Source: JADZAI01 sp046348585
GTDB lineage: Bacteria; Pseudomonadota; Alphaproteobacteria; Micropepsales; Micropepsaceae
Length of the DNA stretch: 64,000 bases
Direction: 5' to 3'
Assembly: GCA_046348585.1 (NCBI GenBank)
Contig: JAXMDZ010000002.1
Coordinates: 62,001-126,000, forward strand
Both the position numbers and the translations under genes were made by a program. Each line of letters opens with the position of its first letter. The first letter of the stretch is position 1. Below are positions 17,901-26,051 of this stretch, piece after piece. The notes under the pieces are model-generated. The model saw only the letters and a list, made by a program, of their open reading frames with translations, made no database searches and was not told the DNA's origin.

Positions 17901-18529
17901 CGCTGAAGATCGGCGGCGATCTCGCCGATCCGCGCATCGCGGGCAAGCTGACGCTTCAGCGCGGCACGCTGGCCTTCGGCTCGCGCAGCTTCGCGCTGAC
18001 CGAAGGCCTCATCGAGTTCGACGGCGGGCCGTCGCTCGAACCGCGCCTCAGGATCGTCGCCACCCAGGAAGAGGCCGATCTCACCGCCTCGCTGATCCTC
18101 TCGGGCCGGGCGAGCGCGCCGGAAATCTCCGTGACCTCGACGCCCGCCCGGCCGCAGGACGAGGTCTTCGCGCTGCTGCTGTTCGGCCGCTCGGTTTCGC
18201 GCCTCAGCGCCATCGAAGGGCTGGAGCTCGCCAACTCGATCGCCGCGCTCTCCGGCGGCGGCGACATTCGCGGCGGCGTGCTGGGCGAACTGCGCCAGCA
18301 ATTCGGGCTCGACGTGCTGTCGGTCGATCTCGGCGAGGACGGCCAGGCGACGGTGAAGGCCGGCAGCTATCTCGCCGACCGCGTTTATTTCGAGCTGCGC
18401 CAGGGCGGCCCGAACGGCGGCACGACCGGACATCTGGAGATCGAGATCGACGAGAACATCTCCGCCGAAACCGATGTCGGGCCGGACGCCTCCAGCAGCG
18501 TCGGGGCGCGCTACAAGCTCGATTACTGA
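14966..18529 (+). CDS. tamB: TamB, translocation and assembly module inner-membrane component
   Basis: A 1187-residue AsmA-like protein. A basic N-terminus is followed by one membrane anchor (about residues 26-46, TGIALAGLAVLVTAALLW), then about 900 residues of repetitive beta-strand-rich sequence. The conserved TamB (DUF490) C-terminus contains DPRIAGKLTLQRGTLAFGSR, EGLIEFDGG, SAPEISVTSTPARPQDEVFALLLFG and GARYKLDY. The middle is unusually Ala/Gly/Asp-rich and low in complexity. It should span the periplasm as a hydrophobic groove and dock with TamA POTRA domains. Confidence 0.93.
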   Translation: MSEPAAPAPPPRATPKRRRSRVRAVLKWTGIALAGLAVLVTAALLWPGTRQWAFEEGRTILADAGVRSSSIDGGWTEMTLHDVEIADDEGVWATAREVALSWSPLGLLGGAADLNRVEVRGARILRQPVYAADPAAPDEPFAWPDLPVDVTLASLTGDLTVDAAAFGEALSATFTAKAALTSGDGKAELTVVRTDGVAGEASVAVETTADLGAVSLAIHARDSHVAALLAGDARLAGLEVAVDASRDGPSCTGAAAIAAEAGPLAAVAIEPDCTFKVALADVARLLPADAGLVGPANLSLQLLEDGNDKTTEVRLAADLSSLSAADPALARLLPGASASGRLAFTADGVRLNELAARLAGGTLTLTGAAEQAGDRVRAAADIAATDLSALRPDLKGALTARATFDSAAATPIVVDASGTNVAARDLLWPTLALDGALDAKGTGQVSVKGDGATPIDLAISLTEAFGDAAAVDAKGVVVSATVAANAVPVAGGYDIAASIETERLDRLGALAGVDAAGRLKAALTARTGAGANLTLDAALSGGRYDGTPIGDASLSAKGPLDALALKASGKAPAAGRTLAYAIDATLSGLSEARVTALKLTAGDAGLTAAAPFRIAFASGLAVDGLDARLTRNGKAAGRIAASATKDPAGLKTALTLTKLDLAALTAILARPPVKGLLDAEATLDGGAGRATLDGRIAGLEAAGNAAPPADVTLKGAWSNGRVSLSAVASARGLPDAHAEIAFPMAKAADGGLPSPAPAATLSGSVRWAGRVASVWRLLDIDGHDLDGDADIRLAIGGTLSDPRLTGTAGLQNGRYANDDFGTRLQNLDLDATLKGDEVRLTGSATDGARGRLAIDLTAPLGNAIGRASGGVTLTAMRLLARDDLSARIDGALKLAPGASGPVLGGTLTVTDLVAGIPEGGPPDLVVVDVIDPDAPPAPPPQTESGNGAPVPAIALAVDVAIPGPAKVGGRGLDSLWKGALKIGGDLADPRIAGKLTLQRGTLAFGSRSFALTEGLIEFDGGPSLEPRLRIVATQEEADLTASLILSGRASAPEISVTSTPARPQDEVFALLLFGRSVSRLSAIEGLELANSIAALSGGGDIRGGVLGELRQQFGLDVLSVDLGEDGQATVKAGSYLADRVYFELRQGGPNGGTTGHLEIEIDENISAETDVGPDASSSVGARYKLDY

Positions 18530-18549
18530 GCCGCCGCCCGCAGGCCCGG

Positions 18550-19314
18550 TCAGCCGCGCGTGAAATTCGGCTGGCGCTTGGCGAGGAAGGCGGCCACCGC
18601 GGCGTGATGATCGGCGCTGGCGAGCAGGCGGTCGAGATCGGCGTCCTGGGCCGCCTCGGCCTCCGCCGCCGTCAGGTCGAAGGCGAGCCCTGCATGGCGC
18701 TTGGCCGCCTCGACCGAGAGCGGCGCGCGGGTGGCGATATGGCGGGCGAGATCGAGCGCCGCCGCGCGCAGCGTTTCGGCGGGATGGAGTTCGGTGACGA
18801 GGCCATAGGCGAGCGCCGTCTCCGCGTCGATCGGGCGGCCGGTCAGCAGCATCGCCTTCGCCCGCGCCGTGCCGATGAGACGCGGCAGACGGCGCACGCT
18901 CGCCATCAGCCCGACATTGACCCCGGCGGCGGCGAAGCGCGCGCCCGGCGCGGCGAGGCGGATGTCGCAGCAGAGCGCAAGCTCCAGTCCGCCGCCCATC
19001 GCCGGTCCGTCGATCGCCGCGATGACCGGCACGCGGAAATTCTCGATCCGCGCGAACAGACGCGCGAAATCGGCGAGCCGCTCCTTCATGCGGTGGTTGA
19101 GCGTCGCGACCTCGCGCAGATCGTCGCCCGCGCAGAACATGGCCCCCGCGCCGGTCAGCACGACGGCGCGCAGGTCGAGATCGGCCTCCAGCGCCTCCAG
19201 CGCCGACGCCAGCGCACCGCGCACCGCGTCGCTCAGCGCGTTGGAGGGCGGGTTGGACATCTCGACCAGCGCGACATGGGGCGCGGGGCGCGCAATGGTG
19301 ATCGTCTCGCTCAT
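18550..19314 (-). CDS. Enoyl-CoA hydratase/isomerase homologue missing one catalytic Glu
   Basis: A 254-residue crotonase-fold protein. ATG 19314 is chosen because MSETITIARPAPHVALVEM is a usual crotonase start; a longer in-frame start at 19413 would add a basic tail. Oxyanion-hole segments are FCAGDDL and GPAMGGGLELALCCDI. The Glu equivalent to rat Glu144 is present in LELA. Twenty residues later, where Glu164 should be, there is Gly (FAAAGVNVGL). Without it, normal hydration is unlikely, so the enzyme may be an isomerase, decarboxylase or hydrolase of a CoA ester. It converges with tamB. Confidence 0.85.
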   Translation of the reverse strand: MSETITIARPAPHVALVEMSNPPSNALSDAVRGALASALEALEADLDLRAVVLTGAGAMFCAGDDLREVATLNHRMKERLADFARLFARIENFRVPVIAAIDGPAMGGGLELALCCDIRLAAPGARFAAAGVNVGLMASVRRLPRLIGTARAKAMLLTGRPIDAETALAYGLVTELHPAETLRAAALDLARHIATRAPLSVEAAKRHAGLAFDLTAAEAEAAQDADLDRLLASADHHAAVAAFLAKRQPNFTRG

Positions 19315-19528
19315 GCCGTTCCGCCCGTGCCGACTCGATTTCGGGGGCGGCCGCCGCCCCACAGCCTCCTTAGTCGTGGCGCGGACGGGCAAGGTCAAGC
19401 GGAGCTTCACCATAGATTCACGCGCGGCCTATCGATCGCAGGCCCGCCGTCATGGTGCCTTCATACCGCGCGCCTATAGGGGCGCGACGAAGCAGGCGCG
19501 ACGACACCTGCGTGCCCCGGGAGCCGCC

Positions 19529-19753
19529 ATGACACAGGATGACTGCGTCTTGATCGAGATCGCCGGCGAGGACGCCGGCCTCGCCGTGCGCGACGCCGTC
19601 GGCGTGCGCTTCTTTTCGGGATCGGCCCGCTTTCATGCGCTCGACGGGCGGCGATTCGCCCGTCTCGCCGATCTGCGCCGGGCGGCGGCCGACCATGCGG
19701 CGAGTGTGGATTTCGGCCTCAGGGGACTGCGCGGGCTGAAACGCGCCTCGTGA
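19529..19753 (+). CDS. Small conserved hypothetical protein
   Basis: A 74-residue protein starting MTQDDCVLIEIAGEDAGLAV, with a GGGAG ribosome site 5 bases before the ATG. Mixed alpha/beta sequence with no signal or membrane segment; FFSGSARFHALDGRRFARL is the most distinctive part. I recognise similar short proteins in Alphaproteobacteria but no function. It lies 58 bases upstream of the terC-like gene. Confidence 0.6.
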   Translation: MTQDDCVLIEIAGEDAGLAVRDAVGVRFFSGSARFHALDGRRFARLADLRRAAADHAASVDFGLRGLRGLKRAS

Positions 19754-19811
19754 GCGGCGCGCCCAAATCCGGCTTGATAGAACCGGCGGCGGGCGGATAA
19801 GTCTCGCATCC

Positions 19812-20624
19812 ATGCTCGATCTCCTGTCCGACCCAAACGCCTGGGCCGCCCTTCTGTCGCTGACCGCGCTGGAAATCGTCCTCGGCATCGACAACGTCAT
19901 CTTCCTCTCGATCGTTTCCGGCAAGCTGCCGCCCGAGCAGCAGAAAGCGGCCCGGCGCACCGGCCTCGCGCTGGCGCTCCTCATGCGCATCGGCCTGCTG
20001 ATGCTCATCACCTGGCTGCAGAAGCTGGAAGCGCCCTTCCTCTATCTCGGCTGGTCGGGCGTTTCGCTCGGCGACGGCACCGAGGCGCAGGCGGCGCAAA
20101 TGGCCGCCGCCCACATGTTCGGCCTCTCGTGGCGCGATCTCATCCTGATCGGCGGCGGCTTCTTCCTGCTCTACAAGGGCACGACCGAAATCCATCACAT
20201 GATGGAAGGCGGCGACGAGGCCGTGCATGTGTCGGCCAAAAGGGCCGTGTTCTCCGCCGTCATCCTTCAGATCGTCGTGCTCGATGTCGTGTTCTCGCTC
20301 GACTCGGTGCTGACCGCGGTCGCCATGGCCCCCGGCATGATCGAGGTGATGATCCTCGCCGTCGTCATCTCGATGGCGGTGATGCTGGCGGCGTCGGAAC
20401 CGGTGGCGGCGTTCGTCAACCGGCACCCGACTGTGAAGATGCTGGCGCTCAGCTTCCTCATCCTGGTCGGCGCGACGCTGGTCGCGGACGGCGTGCACTA
20501 TCACATCGAGCGCGGCTTCATCTACGCGGCCATCGCCTTCTCGGTCGGCGTCGAAACGCTCAACCTCGTCGCCGCGGCGCGCCGCAAACGCGCCGCCGAA
20601 GGCAAGGACGGCGAGGGCGTTTGA
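19812..20624 (+). CDS. TerC family integral membrane protein
   Basis: A 270-residue protein with about seven membrane helices. LTALEIVLGIDNVIFLS and VVLDVVFSLDSVLTAVAMA carry the paired Asp residues conserved in the TerC family, which is linked to metal-ion (especially Mn) export during protein secretion. HHMMEGG is a short cytoplasmic connector. The C-terminus is basic. Its stop overlaps the next gene as TTGA. Confidence 0.92.
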   Translation: MLDLLSDPNAWAALLSLTALEIVLGIDNVIFLSIVSGKLPPEQQKAARRTGLALALLMRIGLLMLITWLQKLEAPFLYLGWSGVSLGDGTEAQAAQMAAAHMFGLSWRDLILIGGGFFLLYKGTTEIHHMMEGGDEAVHVSAKRAVFSAVILQIVVLDVVFSLDSVLTAVAMAPGMIEVMILAVVISMAVMLAASEPVAAFVNRHPTVKMLALSFLILVGATLVADGVHYHIERGFIYAAIAFSVGVETLNLVAAARRKRAAEGKDGEGV

Positions 20625-21253
20625 GCACGGATACGGCGCCCACACCGCGGCCCGAAGACGCACCGCTCGTCGAGGCCATGCTTCACCTTCTGGACGGCAA
20701 GGCCGGACAGAGCGTGACGCTCGGCGAGTTCGTGGACGCCATGGGCGCGCGCGGCTTCGGCTTCGTGATGATCGTCTTCGGCCTGCTCTCGGCCATCTCG
20801 CTGCCGGGCGTCGGTTCGGTGATGGGTGCGCCGCTGGTGCTTTTCGCGCTCCAGATGATGGCGGGCATGAAGCGGCCCTGGGTGCCGGGCCTGCTGGCGC
20901 GGCGTTCGATGTCGGCCGACGCCGCCAGGAAGACTATCGAGCGCGGCTATCCGGTGCTGAAGAAGATCGAGATCTTCGCCAAGCCGCGCGTCTCGTGGCT
21001 GACCGAAGGTCCGATCCAGCGGCTCGTCGGCCTCTTCTGCCTGCTGCTTTCGGCAGTCGTCGTGATGCCGGGACCGTTCACCAACGCCCCGCCCGGCATG
21101 GCGGTCACGCTGCTCGGCTTCGCGCTCGCCGAGCGTGACGGCATTCTCCTGCTGATGGCCCTCGTCGCCTCGGTCTTCGCGTTCCTGCTGGGCCTTTCGG
21201 CCTTCATCGCGGTCGCGCTCGCCATCTGGGCCTGGGCGAGCGGCTATTTCTGA
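20621..21253 (+). CDS. ExoD family exopolysaccharide synthesis protein
   Basis: A 210-residue membrane protein of the ExoD family. The start is probably TTG 20621, overlapping the TerC stop (TTGA). The first ATG, at 20678, would remove about 19 residues of a plausible N-terminal segment. Family blocks are GFGFVMIVFGLLSAISLPGVGSVMGAPLVL, RPWVPGLLARRSM and NAPPGMAVTLLGFALAERDGILLL. About four to five helices are visible. ExoD affects exopolysaccharide production and alkaline tolerance in rhizobia; the mechanism is unknown. Confidence 0.87.
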   Translation: MSTDTAPTPRPEDAPLVEAMLHLLDGKAGQSVTLGEFVDAMGARGFGFVMIVFGLLSAISLPGVGSVMGAPLVLFALQMMAGMKRPWVPGLLARRSMSADAARKTIERGYPVLKKIEIFAKPRVSWLTEGPIQRLVGLFCLLLSAVVVMPGPFTNAPPGMAVTLLGFALAERDGILLLMALVASVFAFLLGLSAFIAVALAIWAWASGYF

Positions 21254-21268
21254 TCCCCGCGCCGGGCG

Positions 21269-22324
21269 TCAGGCCGCCTTCGGCCGGCGCGCCGCGGCGA
21301 TGCGGCCGCGCGCAATGGCGTCGGCGATCTCGTGCGTCGGGCGGCCTTCGGCCTTCGCGGCGGCGAAGATCTCGGAAAGCGTCGCGCCGATCCGCTCGGT
21401 CTTCGCCCGGATCGTCTCGTCGCTCCAATCGTAGATCTGGCCGCAGACGCGGATGATGCCGCCGCCGTTGATGACGTAGTCGGGGGCATAGAGGACGCCG
21501 CGCGCCGCCAGCATCGCGCCGTGGACGGACGGCACGGCGAGCTGGTTGTTCGCGCCGCCCGCGACGACTTTCGCCTTCAGCTCGGGAATGGTGCGGTCGT
21601 CGAGAATCGCGCCGAGGGCGCAGGGCGCGAAAATGTCGGCTTCGGCGGCGTGGACGGTTTCGGTGGGCGCGACCTTGGCGTCCAGCGTCTCCACCGCCCG
21701 CTTCAGGTTCGCCTCGTTCACGTCGGCGACGGTGAGGACCGCCCCGGCGGCCTTCAGGTGCCGGGCGGTCTCGTAGCCGACATTGCCCGCGCCCTGGATG
21801 GCGACGCGCACGCCCTTCAGATCGTCCGTGCCGAGGCCGGCCTTCGCCGCCGCGCGGATGCCGCAGAAGACGCCCCAGGCGGTCATCGGCGAGGGATCGC
21901 CGCCGGTCTTTCCTTTCTGCGCGAAGCCCGCGACATGGCGGGTCACGGTCGAGATCGTCTCCATGTCGGCCTCGGTCATGCCGACATCCATCGCGGTGAC
22001 GTAGCGGCCGGCGAGGCTGTCCACGGCGCGGCCGTGGGCGCGCATCAGCGCGGGCGACTTCTGGGTGCGGGCGTCGCCGATGATGACCGACTTGCCGCCG
22101 CCCAGCGGCAGCTCGGCCATCGCGTTCTTGTAGGACATGCCCCGCGACAGGCGCAGCGCGTCGGTCAGCGCCGCGTCGGCGCTCGCATAGGCCCACATGC
22201 GGGTGCCGCCGCAGGCCGGGCCGAGCGTCGTGTCGTGCAGGGCGATGAGGCCGCGATAGCCGGTCGCGGCGTCGTGGAACCAGTGGACGGATTCGTGTCC
22301 GTCATAGTCGGGCATGTCGAACAT
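21269..22324 (-). CDS. Leucine dehydrogenase (Glu/Leu/Phe/Val dehydrogenase family)
   Basis: A 351-residue NAD-dependent amino-acid dehydrogenase. LGPACGGTRMW, MSYKNAMAELPLGGGKSVI (catalytic Lys) and TAMDVGMTEADM (catalytic Asp) form the active site. The NAD-binding Rossmann motif is VAIQGAGNVGYETARHL, followed by ADIFAPCALGAIL and NNQLAV. It deaminates branched-chain or aromatic amino acids to 2-oxo acids. It starts 18 bases after the upstream indolepyruvate oxidoreductase, so the two form a catabolic operon. Confidence 0.9.
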   Translation of the reverse strand: MFDMPDYDGHESVHWFHDAATGYRGLIALHDTTLGPACGGTRMWAYASADAALTDALRLSRGMSYKNAMAELPLGGGKSVIIGDARTQKSPALMRAHGRAVDSLAGRYVTAMDVGMTEADMETISTVTRHVAGFAQKGKTGGDPSPMTAWGVFCGIRAAAKAGLGTDDLKGVRVAIQGAGNVGYETARHLKAAGAVLTVADVNEANLKRAVETLDAKVAPTETVHAAEADIFAPCALGAILDDRTIPELKAKVVAGGANNQLAVPSVHGAMLAARGVLYAPDYVINGGGIIRVCGQIYDWSDETIRAKTERIGATLSEIFAAAKAEGRPTHEIADAIARGRIAAARRPKAA

Positions 22325-22342
22325 GGGGCGTTTCCGGTCGGG

Positions 22343-25300
22343 TTACTCGGCCGCCTGCAAGGCGGGTTGCGTCTGCCCGGCGCGGAAGCGGGCGAGCAGC
22401 GCCTTCTCCTTCGCCTTGGCGGTTTCGACATTGGCGTCCTTGATGAAGCCGTAGCCCTTCATCTCCATCGGCAGGGCCGCGATCTGAGCCGCGAGGCGGA
22501 GATTGGCCGGCGTCAGCCCGGCGATCAGTTCGGCGGCGAGGGTTTCGAACTCGGCGATCAGGCGGCGCTCCACGCGGCGCTCCTTGGTGTAGCCGAAGAC
22601 GTCGAAGGCGCCGCCGCGCAGGCCCTTCATCCGCGCCAAGATGCGATAGGCGGTCATCATCCAGGGGCCGAAGACCATCTTGCGCGGCCGTCCGGTCGCG
22701 GGGTCGGTCTTGGCGAGGCCGGGCGGCGAGAGATGGAACTTCATCTTCGTCACGCCCTGGAACTCCTCGCGCACGCGCTTCAGGAACGCGCCGTCGGTGA
22801 AGAGGCGCGCGACCTCGTACTCGTCCTTGTAGGCGAGGAGCTTCGCATAGGATTTGGCGAGGGCGATCGAGAACGCCTCGCTGCCGGGCTTCGCCTTCGC
22901 CTCGGCGGCGCGGGCCTTCTCCACCAGCGCCGTGAAGCGCCCCGCGAGCGCGGCGTTCTGGTAGGCGGTGAGGTGCGCGGCGCGGCGGGCGGCGATCTCG
23001 TCCAGCGTCACGGCGATGTCGGGCTTGGCGTCGCGCTCCAGCCCCGCCAGCTTCAGCGTCGCGGCGAGGTCGTGCGCGGCGAGGCGTCCGTAGCGGAAGG
23101 CGAGCTGGTTCTTCTTCACTTCCGCGCCGTTCAGCTCGATCGCCTTCAGCATCGCCTCTTCGCCGACCGGCACCGCGCCCATCTGGTAGGCCGCGCCCAT
23201 CAGCAGCATGTTGGAGAAGATCGTGTCGCCGAGCAGGCGGGTCGCCAGTTCGTCGGCCGGGATTTCCGACATCGCGGCGGTGTTGTCGCGGATGCGGCGC
23301 TTCATCGCCGCGGTGTCGTAGTCGATCGCCCCGTCGGTGACGAAGGCGGCGGTCGGCGACAGATCGGCGTTGACGACGGCGCGGGTGCGGCGGTCGTCGG
23401 CGGCGTCGATGGTCTCGGGCTTGGCGGCGACCACCATGTCGCAGCCGAGGATGAGATCGGCGGTGGCGGTCGCGACGCGCGGGCCGTGGATGCGCACCCT
23501 GGCGTCGGCGACGCGCACGAACGAGGAGACGCCGCCGCCCTTCTGGGCGAGGCCCATCATGTCGAGCACGGTGGCGGCGCGGCCCTCCATGTGGGCGGCG
23601 GTGCCCAGGATCGCGCCCAGCGAGGTGACGCCGGTGCCGCCGATCCCGGTGATCACGACATTGAAGGTGTCCGCGGAAAGGGCGGGCAGTTCCGGTTGCG
23701 GAATGGCCGCGAAATCCGGCAGGCGCGGCACCGGGCGGGCCCTGACGCTCGCCCCCTCCAGCGTTACGAACGAGGGGCAAAAGCCCTTCACGCAGCTGAA
23801 ATCCTTGTTGCAGTTCGACTGGTTGATGGTGCGCTTGCGCCCGAATTCCGTCTCAAGCGGTTCGACCGCAATGCAATTCGACTGAACCGAACAATCCCCA
23901 CACCCCTCACACACCCCTTCATTGATGACGACGCGTTTGGGCGGGTCGATCATCAGCTTGCGCTTGCGGCGGCGGCGTTTCTCGGCGGCGCAGGTCTGGT
24001 CGTAGACGATGACCGAGACGCCTTCTTCCTCGGCGAGTTCGCGCTGCAACGCGTCGATCTCGTCGCGGTGGCGGTATTTCAGTTCGTGCGGGAAGGCGCC
24101 GCGCGGATATTTGTCGATGTCGTCGCTGACGAGAACGACGCGCGAGACCCCTTCGGCGAGAAGCTGGCGCAGCAGCAGGTCGAGCGGCAATTCGCCGTCG
24201 ATCGGCTGGCCGCCGGTCATTGCGACGGCGTCGTTGTAGAGCAGCTTGTAAGTGATGTTCGCGCTTGCGCTTACCGCCTGGCGGATGGCGAGGACGCCGG
24301 AGTGGAAATAGGTGCCGTCGCCGAGGTTGGCGAAGATGTGCTTCTGCGTCGTGAAGGGCGCGGCGCCGATCCACGGCACGCCCTCGCCGCCCATCTGGGT
24401 GAACTGCGTCGTATGCCGCTCGGGCATGCGCGTCACCATGTAGTGGCAGCCGATGCCGGCGAGCGCGCGCATGCCCTCGGGCACCTTGGTCGAGGTGTTG
24501 TGCGGGCAGCCGGCGCAATAGAACGGCACGCGCTCGTGGATCGCGTTCATCGCCTGCGTCGCGCGGGTCTTGGCCTCGATGCGGGCAAGATCGCGCTCCA
24601 TGAGCTGGGTCCAGCTCTCGCGCGGGATCAGCTTGGAGAGCGCGACGGCGATCTGCGCCGCGTTGAGGTCGAGCGTCTGGCGCAACAGCGGCTTGCCTTC
24701 CAGATCGTACTTGCCGATGACGCGCGGACGGCGGCGCTCGGGCAGATCGAAGACCGCGCTCTTGAACTGCGTTTCGATGAAGTCGCGCTTCTCTTCCACG
24801 ACGATGACGATTTCGAGCCCGTCGGCGAAGCGGCGGACCGCCTCGTCGTCCAGCGGCCACGGCATCCCGACCTTGAAGACCCGAAGGCCCATGCCGGCGA
24901 TCTCACGGTTGCCGATCCCCATGTCGAGGAAAGCCTGGCGCAGATCGAGATAGGACTTGCCGCTGGCGACGATACCGATGCGGGCCATCGGGCTGTCGAG
25001 CACGACGCGGTTGAGAACGTTCTCGCGGGCGAAGGCGACGGCGGCGGCCTTCTTGTGGATGCGCAGGCGTTCTTCCTGCGCGGCGGGCGTGTCCTCGACG
25101 CGGATCGAGAGGCCGCCCGGCGGCAGCGCGAAGCCCATCGGATTGCGGATCTGCACGCGGTCCGGCGCGACATCGACCGTCGCCGAAGCGTCCATGTTCT
25201 CGGCGAGCGCGATCATCGAGACCCAGGCGCCGCTGAAGCGGCTCATCGCCCAACCATAGAGTCCGTAATCGAGCACCTCCTGAATGCCCGCCGGATTGAG

Positions 25301-25810
25301 GATGGGGATTTCCGCATCCAGCATCGAGAACTCGGACTGGCTGGGCAGCGTCGAGGACTTGCACGCATGATCGTCGCCGAGCACGGCGAGAACGCCGCCC
25401 TTGTCGAAGGTGCCGGCCGCGTTCGCGTGCTTGAACACGTCGCCGGTACGGTCGACGCCGGGCGCCTTGCCGTACCACATGCCGAAGACGCCATCGTGCG
25501 TCGCGCCGGGATAGAGATTGGCCTGCTGCGATCCCCAAACGGCGGTGGCGGCGAGGTCTTCGTTTAGGCCGGGCTGGAAGACGATGTCGTGGGATTTCAG
25601 GTGCTTGGAAGCGCGCCACAGTTGCTGGTCGAGGCCGCCCAGCGGCGAGCCACGGTAGCCCGACACGAATCCGGCGGTGTTCAGGCCCGCCGCGCGGTCG
25701 AGGCGCTTCTGCATGAGGGGGAGGCGGACCAGCGCCTGGATGCCGGTGAGGAACACCCGGCCGCGCTCGACGTCGTACTTGTCGTCCAGCGACAGCGGCA
25801 TAATCGTCAT
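22343..25810 (-). CDS. Indolepyruvate ferredoxin oxidoreductase, fused alpha-gamma form
   Basis: A 1155-residue 2-oxoacid oxidoreductase. Start ATG 25810 (MTIMPLSLDDKY) is preferred over an upstream in-frame ATG at 25840. The order is a pyrimidine-binding domain (GFVSGYRGSPLGGLDQQLW), a TPP-binding domain (GIGCHYMV, NLGDGTYFHSG, LLYNDAVAMTGGQP), a ferredoxin-like CEGCGDCSVQSNC cluster near residue 640, and the gamma domain (VITGIGGTGVTSLGAIL). It oxidatively decarboxylates aryl- or branched-chain 2-oxo acids to acyl-CoA with reduced ferredoxin. Paired with leucine dehydrogenase, it completes amino-acid degradation. Confidence 0.93.
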   Translation of the reverse strand: MTIMPLSLDDKYDVERGRVFLTGIQALVRLPLMQKRLDRAAGLNTAGFVSGYRGSPLGGLDQQLWRASKHLKSHDIVFQPGLNEDLAATAVWGSQQANLYPGATHDGVFGMWYGKAPGVDRTGDVFKHANAAGTFDKGGVLAVLGDDHACKSSTLPSQSEFSMLDAEIPILNPAGIQEVLDYGLYGWAMSRFSGAWVSMIALAENMDASATVDVAPDRVQIRNPMGFALPPGGLSIRVEDTPAAQEERLRIHKKAAAVAFARENVLNRVVLDSPMARIGIVASGKSYLDLRQAFLDMGIGNREIAGMGLRVFKVGMPWPLDDEAVRRFADGLEIVIVVEEKRDFIETQFKSAVFDLPERRRPRVIGKYDLEGKPLLRQTLDLNAAQIAVALSKLIPRESWTQLMERDLARIEAKTRATQAMNAIHERVPFYCAGCPHNTSTKVPEGMRALAGIGCHYMVTRMPERHTTQFTQMGGEGVPWIGAAPFTTQKHIFANLGDGTYFHSGVLAIRQAVSASANITYKLLYNDAVAMTGGQPIDGELPLDLLLRQLLAEGVSRVVLVSDDIDKYPRGAFPHELKYRHRDEIDALQRELAEEEGVSVIVYDQTCAAEKRRRRKRKLMIDPPKRVVINEGVCEGCGDCSVQSNCIAVEPLETEFGRKRTINQSNCNKDFSCVKGFCPSFVTLEGASVRARPVPRLPDFAAIPQPELPALSADTFNVVITGIGGTGVTSLGAILGTAAHMEGRAATVLDMMGLAQKGGGVSSFVRVADARVRIHGPRVATATADLILGCDMVVAAKPETIDAADDRRTRAVVNADLSPTAAFVTDGAIDYDTAAMKRRIRDNTAAMSEIPADELATRLLGDTIFSNMLLMGAAYQMGAVPVGEEAMLKAIELNGAEVKKNQLAFRYGRLAAHDLAATLKLAGLERDAKPDIAVTLDEIAARRAAHLTAYQNAALAGRFTALVEKARAAEAKAKPGSEAFSIALAKSYAKLLAYKDEYEVARLFTDGAFLKRVREEFQGVTKMKFHLSPPGLAKTDPATGRPRKMVFGPWMMTAYRILARMKGLRGGAFDVFGYTKERRVERRLIAEFETLAAELIAGLTPANLRLAAQIAALPMEMKGYGFIKDANVETAKAKEKALLARFRAGQTQPALQAAE

Positions 25811-25960
25811 GCGCGAAAGCCTCTCTTGCGTTCGTCCCACGGGCGGCGCGGCGGCTTCTGCGTCCTGCCGCGCTAGGACAGCAATGTAGTCCTTTTACCG
25901 GACAATGAGCCGTCTATTTCCGCCATTTTTCGGACCGGACGCTGCGTCAGCCCCGACACG

Positions 25961-25981
25961 CCGCGACATTTTATGTCGCGG
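25961..25981. promoter_or_regulatory. Perfect 9-bp inverted repeat, possible operator
   Basis: CCGCGACAT (25961-25969) and ATGTCGCGG (25973-25981) are perfectly complementary around TTT. It lies in the divergent region between the indolepyruvate oxidoreductase and the SPFH gene, 70 bases before the SPFH ATG. It could equally act on either gene. Confidence 0.5.
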
Positions 25982-26004
25982 CCACGGGACCCTCTTTTCA
26001 AGAC

Positions 26005-26021
26005 GATATCATTTTGATATC
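26005..26021. promoter_or_regulatory. Inverted repeat GATATCA-N3-TGATATC, likely operator of the SPFH/RHH operon
   Basis: GATATCATTTTGATATC is a perfect 7-bp inverted repeat around TTT, centred 39 bases upstream of the SPFH start. The half-site spacing of 10 bp is one helical turn, suited to a pair of ribbon-helix-helix dimers. The second gene of the operon encodes such a protein, so autoregulation is a natural inference. Confidence 0.5.
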
Positions 26022-26051
26022 ACACGCCCAACCTATCGAGGAGAGATCGAG

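Noticed and set aside
15266..18433. A 1055-codon minus-strand open frame
   Set aside because: It is antisense to tamB, Arg/Gly/Ala-rich, with no domain. Long antisense frames are expected in such GC-rich DNA.
19469..19486. Hairpin CGCGCC-N6-GGCGCG before the small gene at 19529
   Set aside because: Short, no T-run, and such GC stems are frequent by chance here; no clear function.
21332..25567. A 1411-codon plus-strand open frame
   Set aside because: Antisense to leucine dehydrogenase and the indolepyruvate oxidoreductase, whose motifs are complete.
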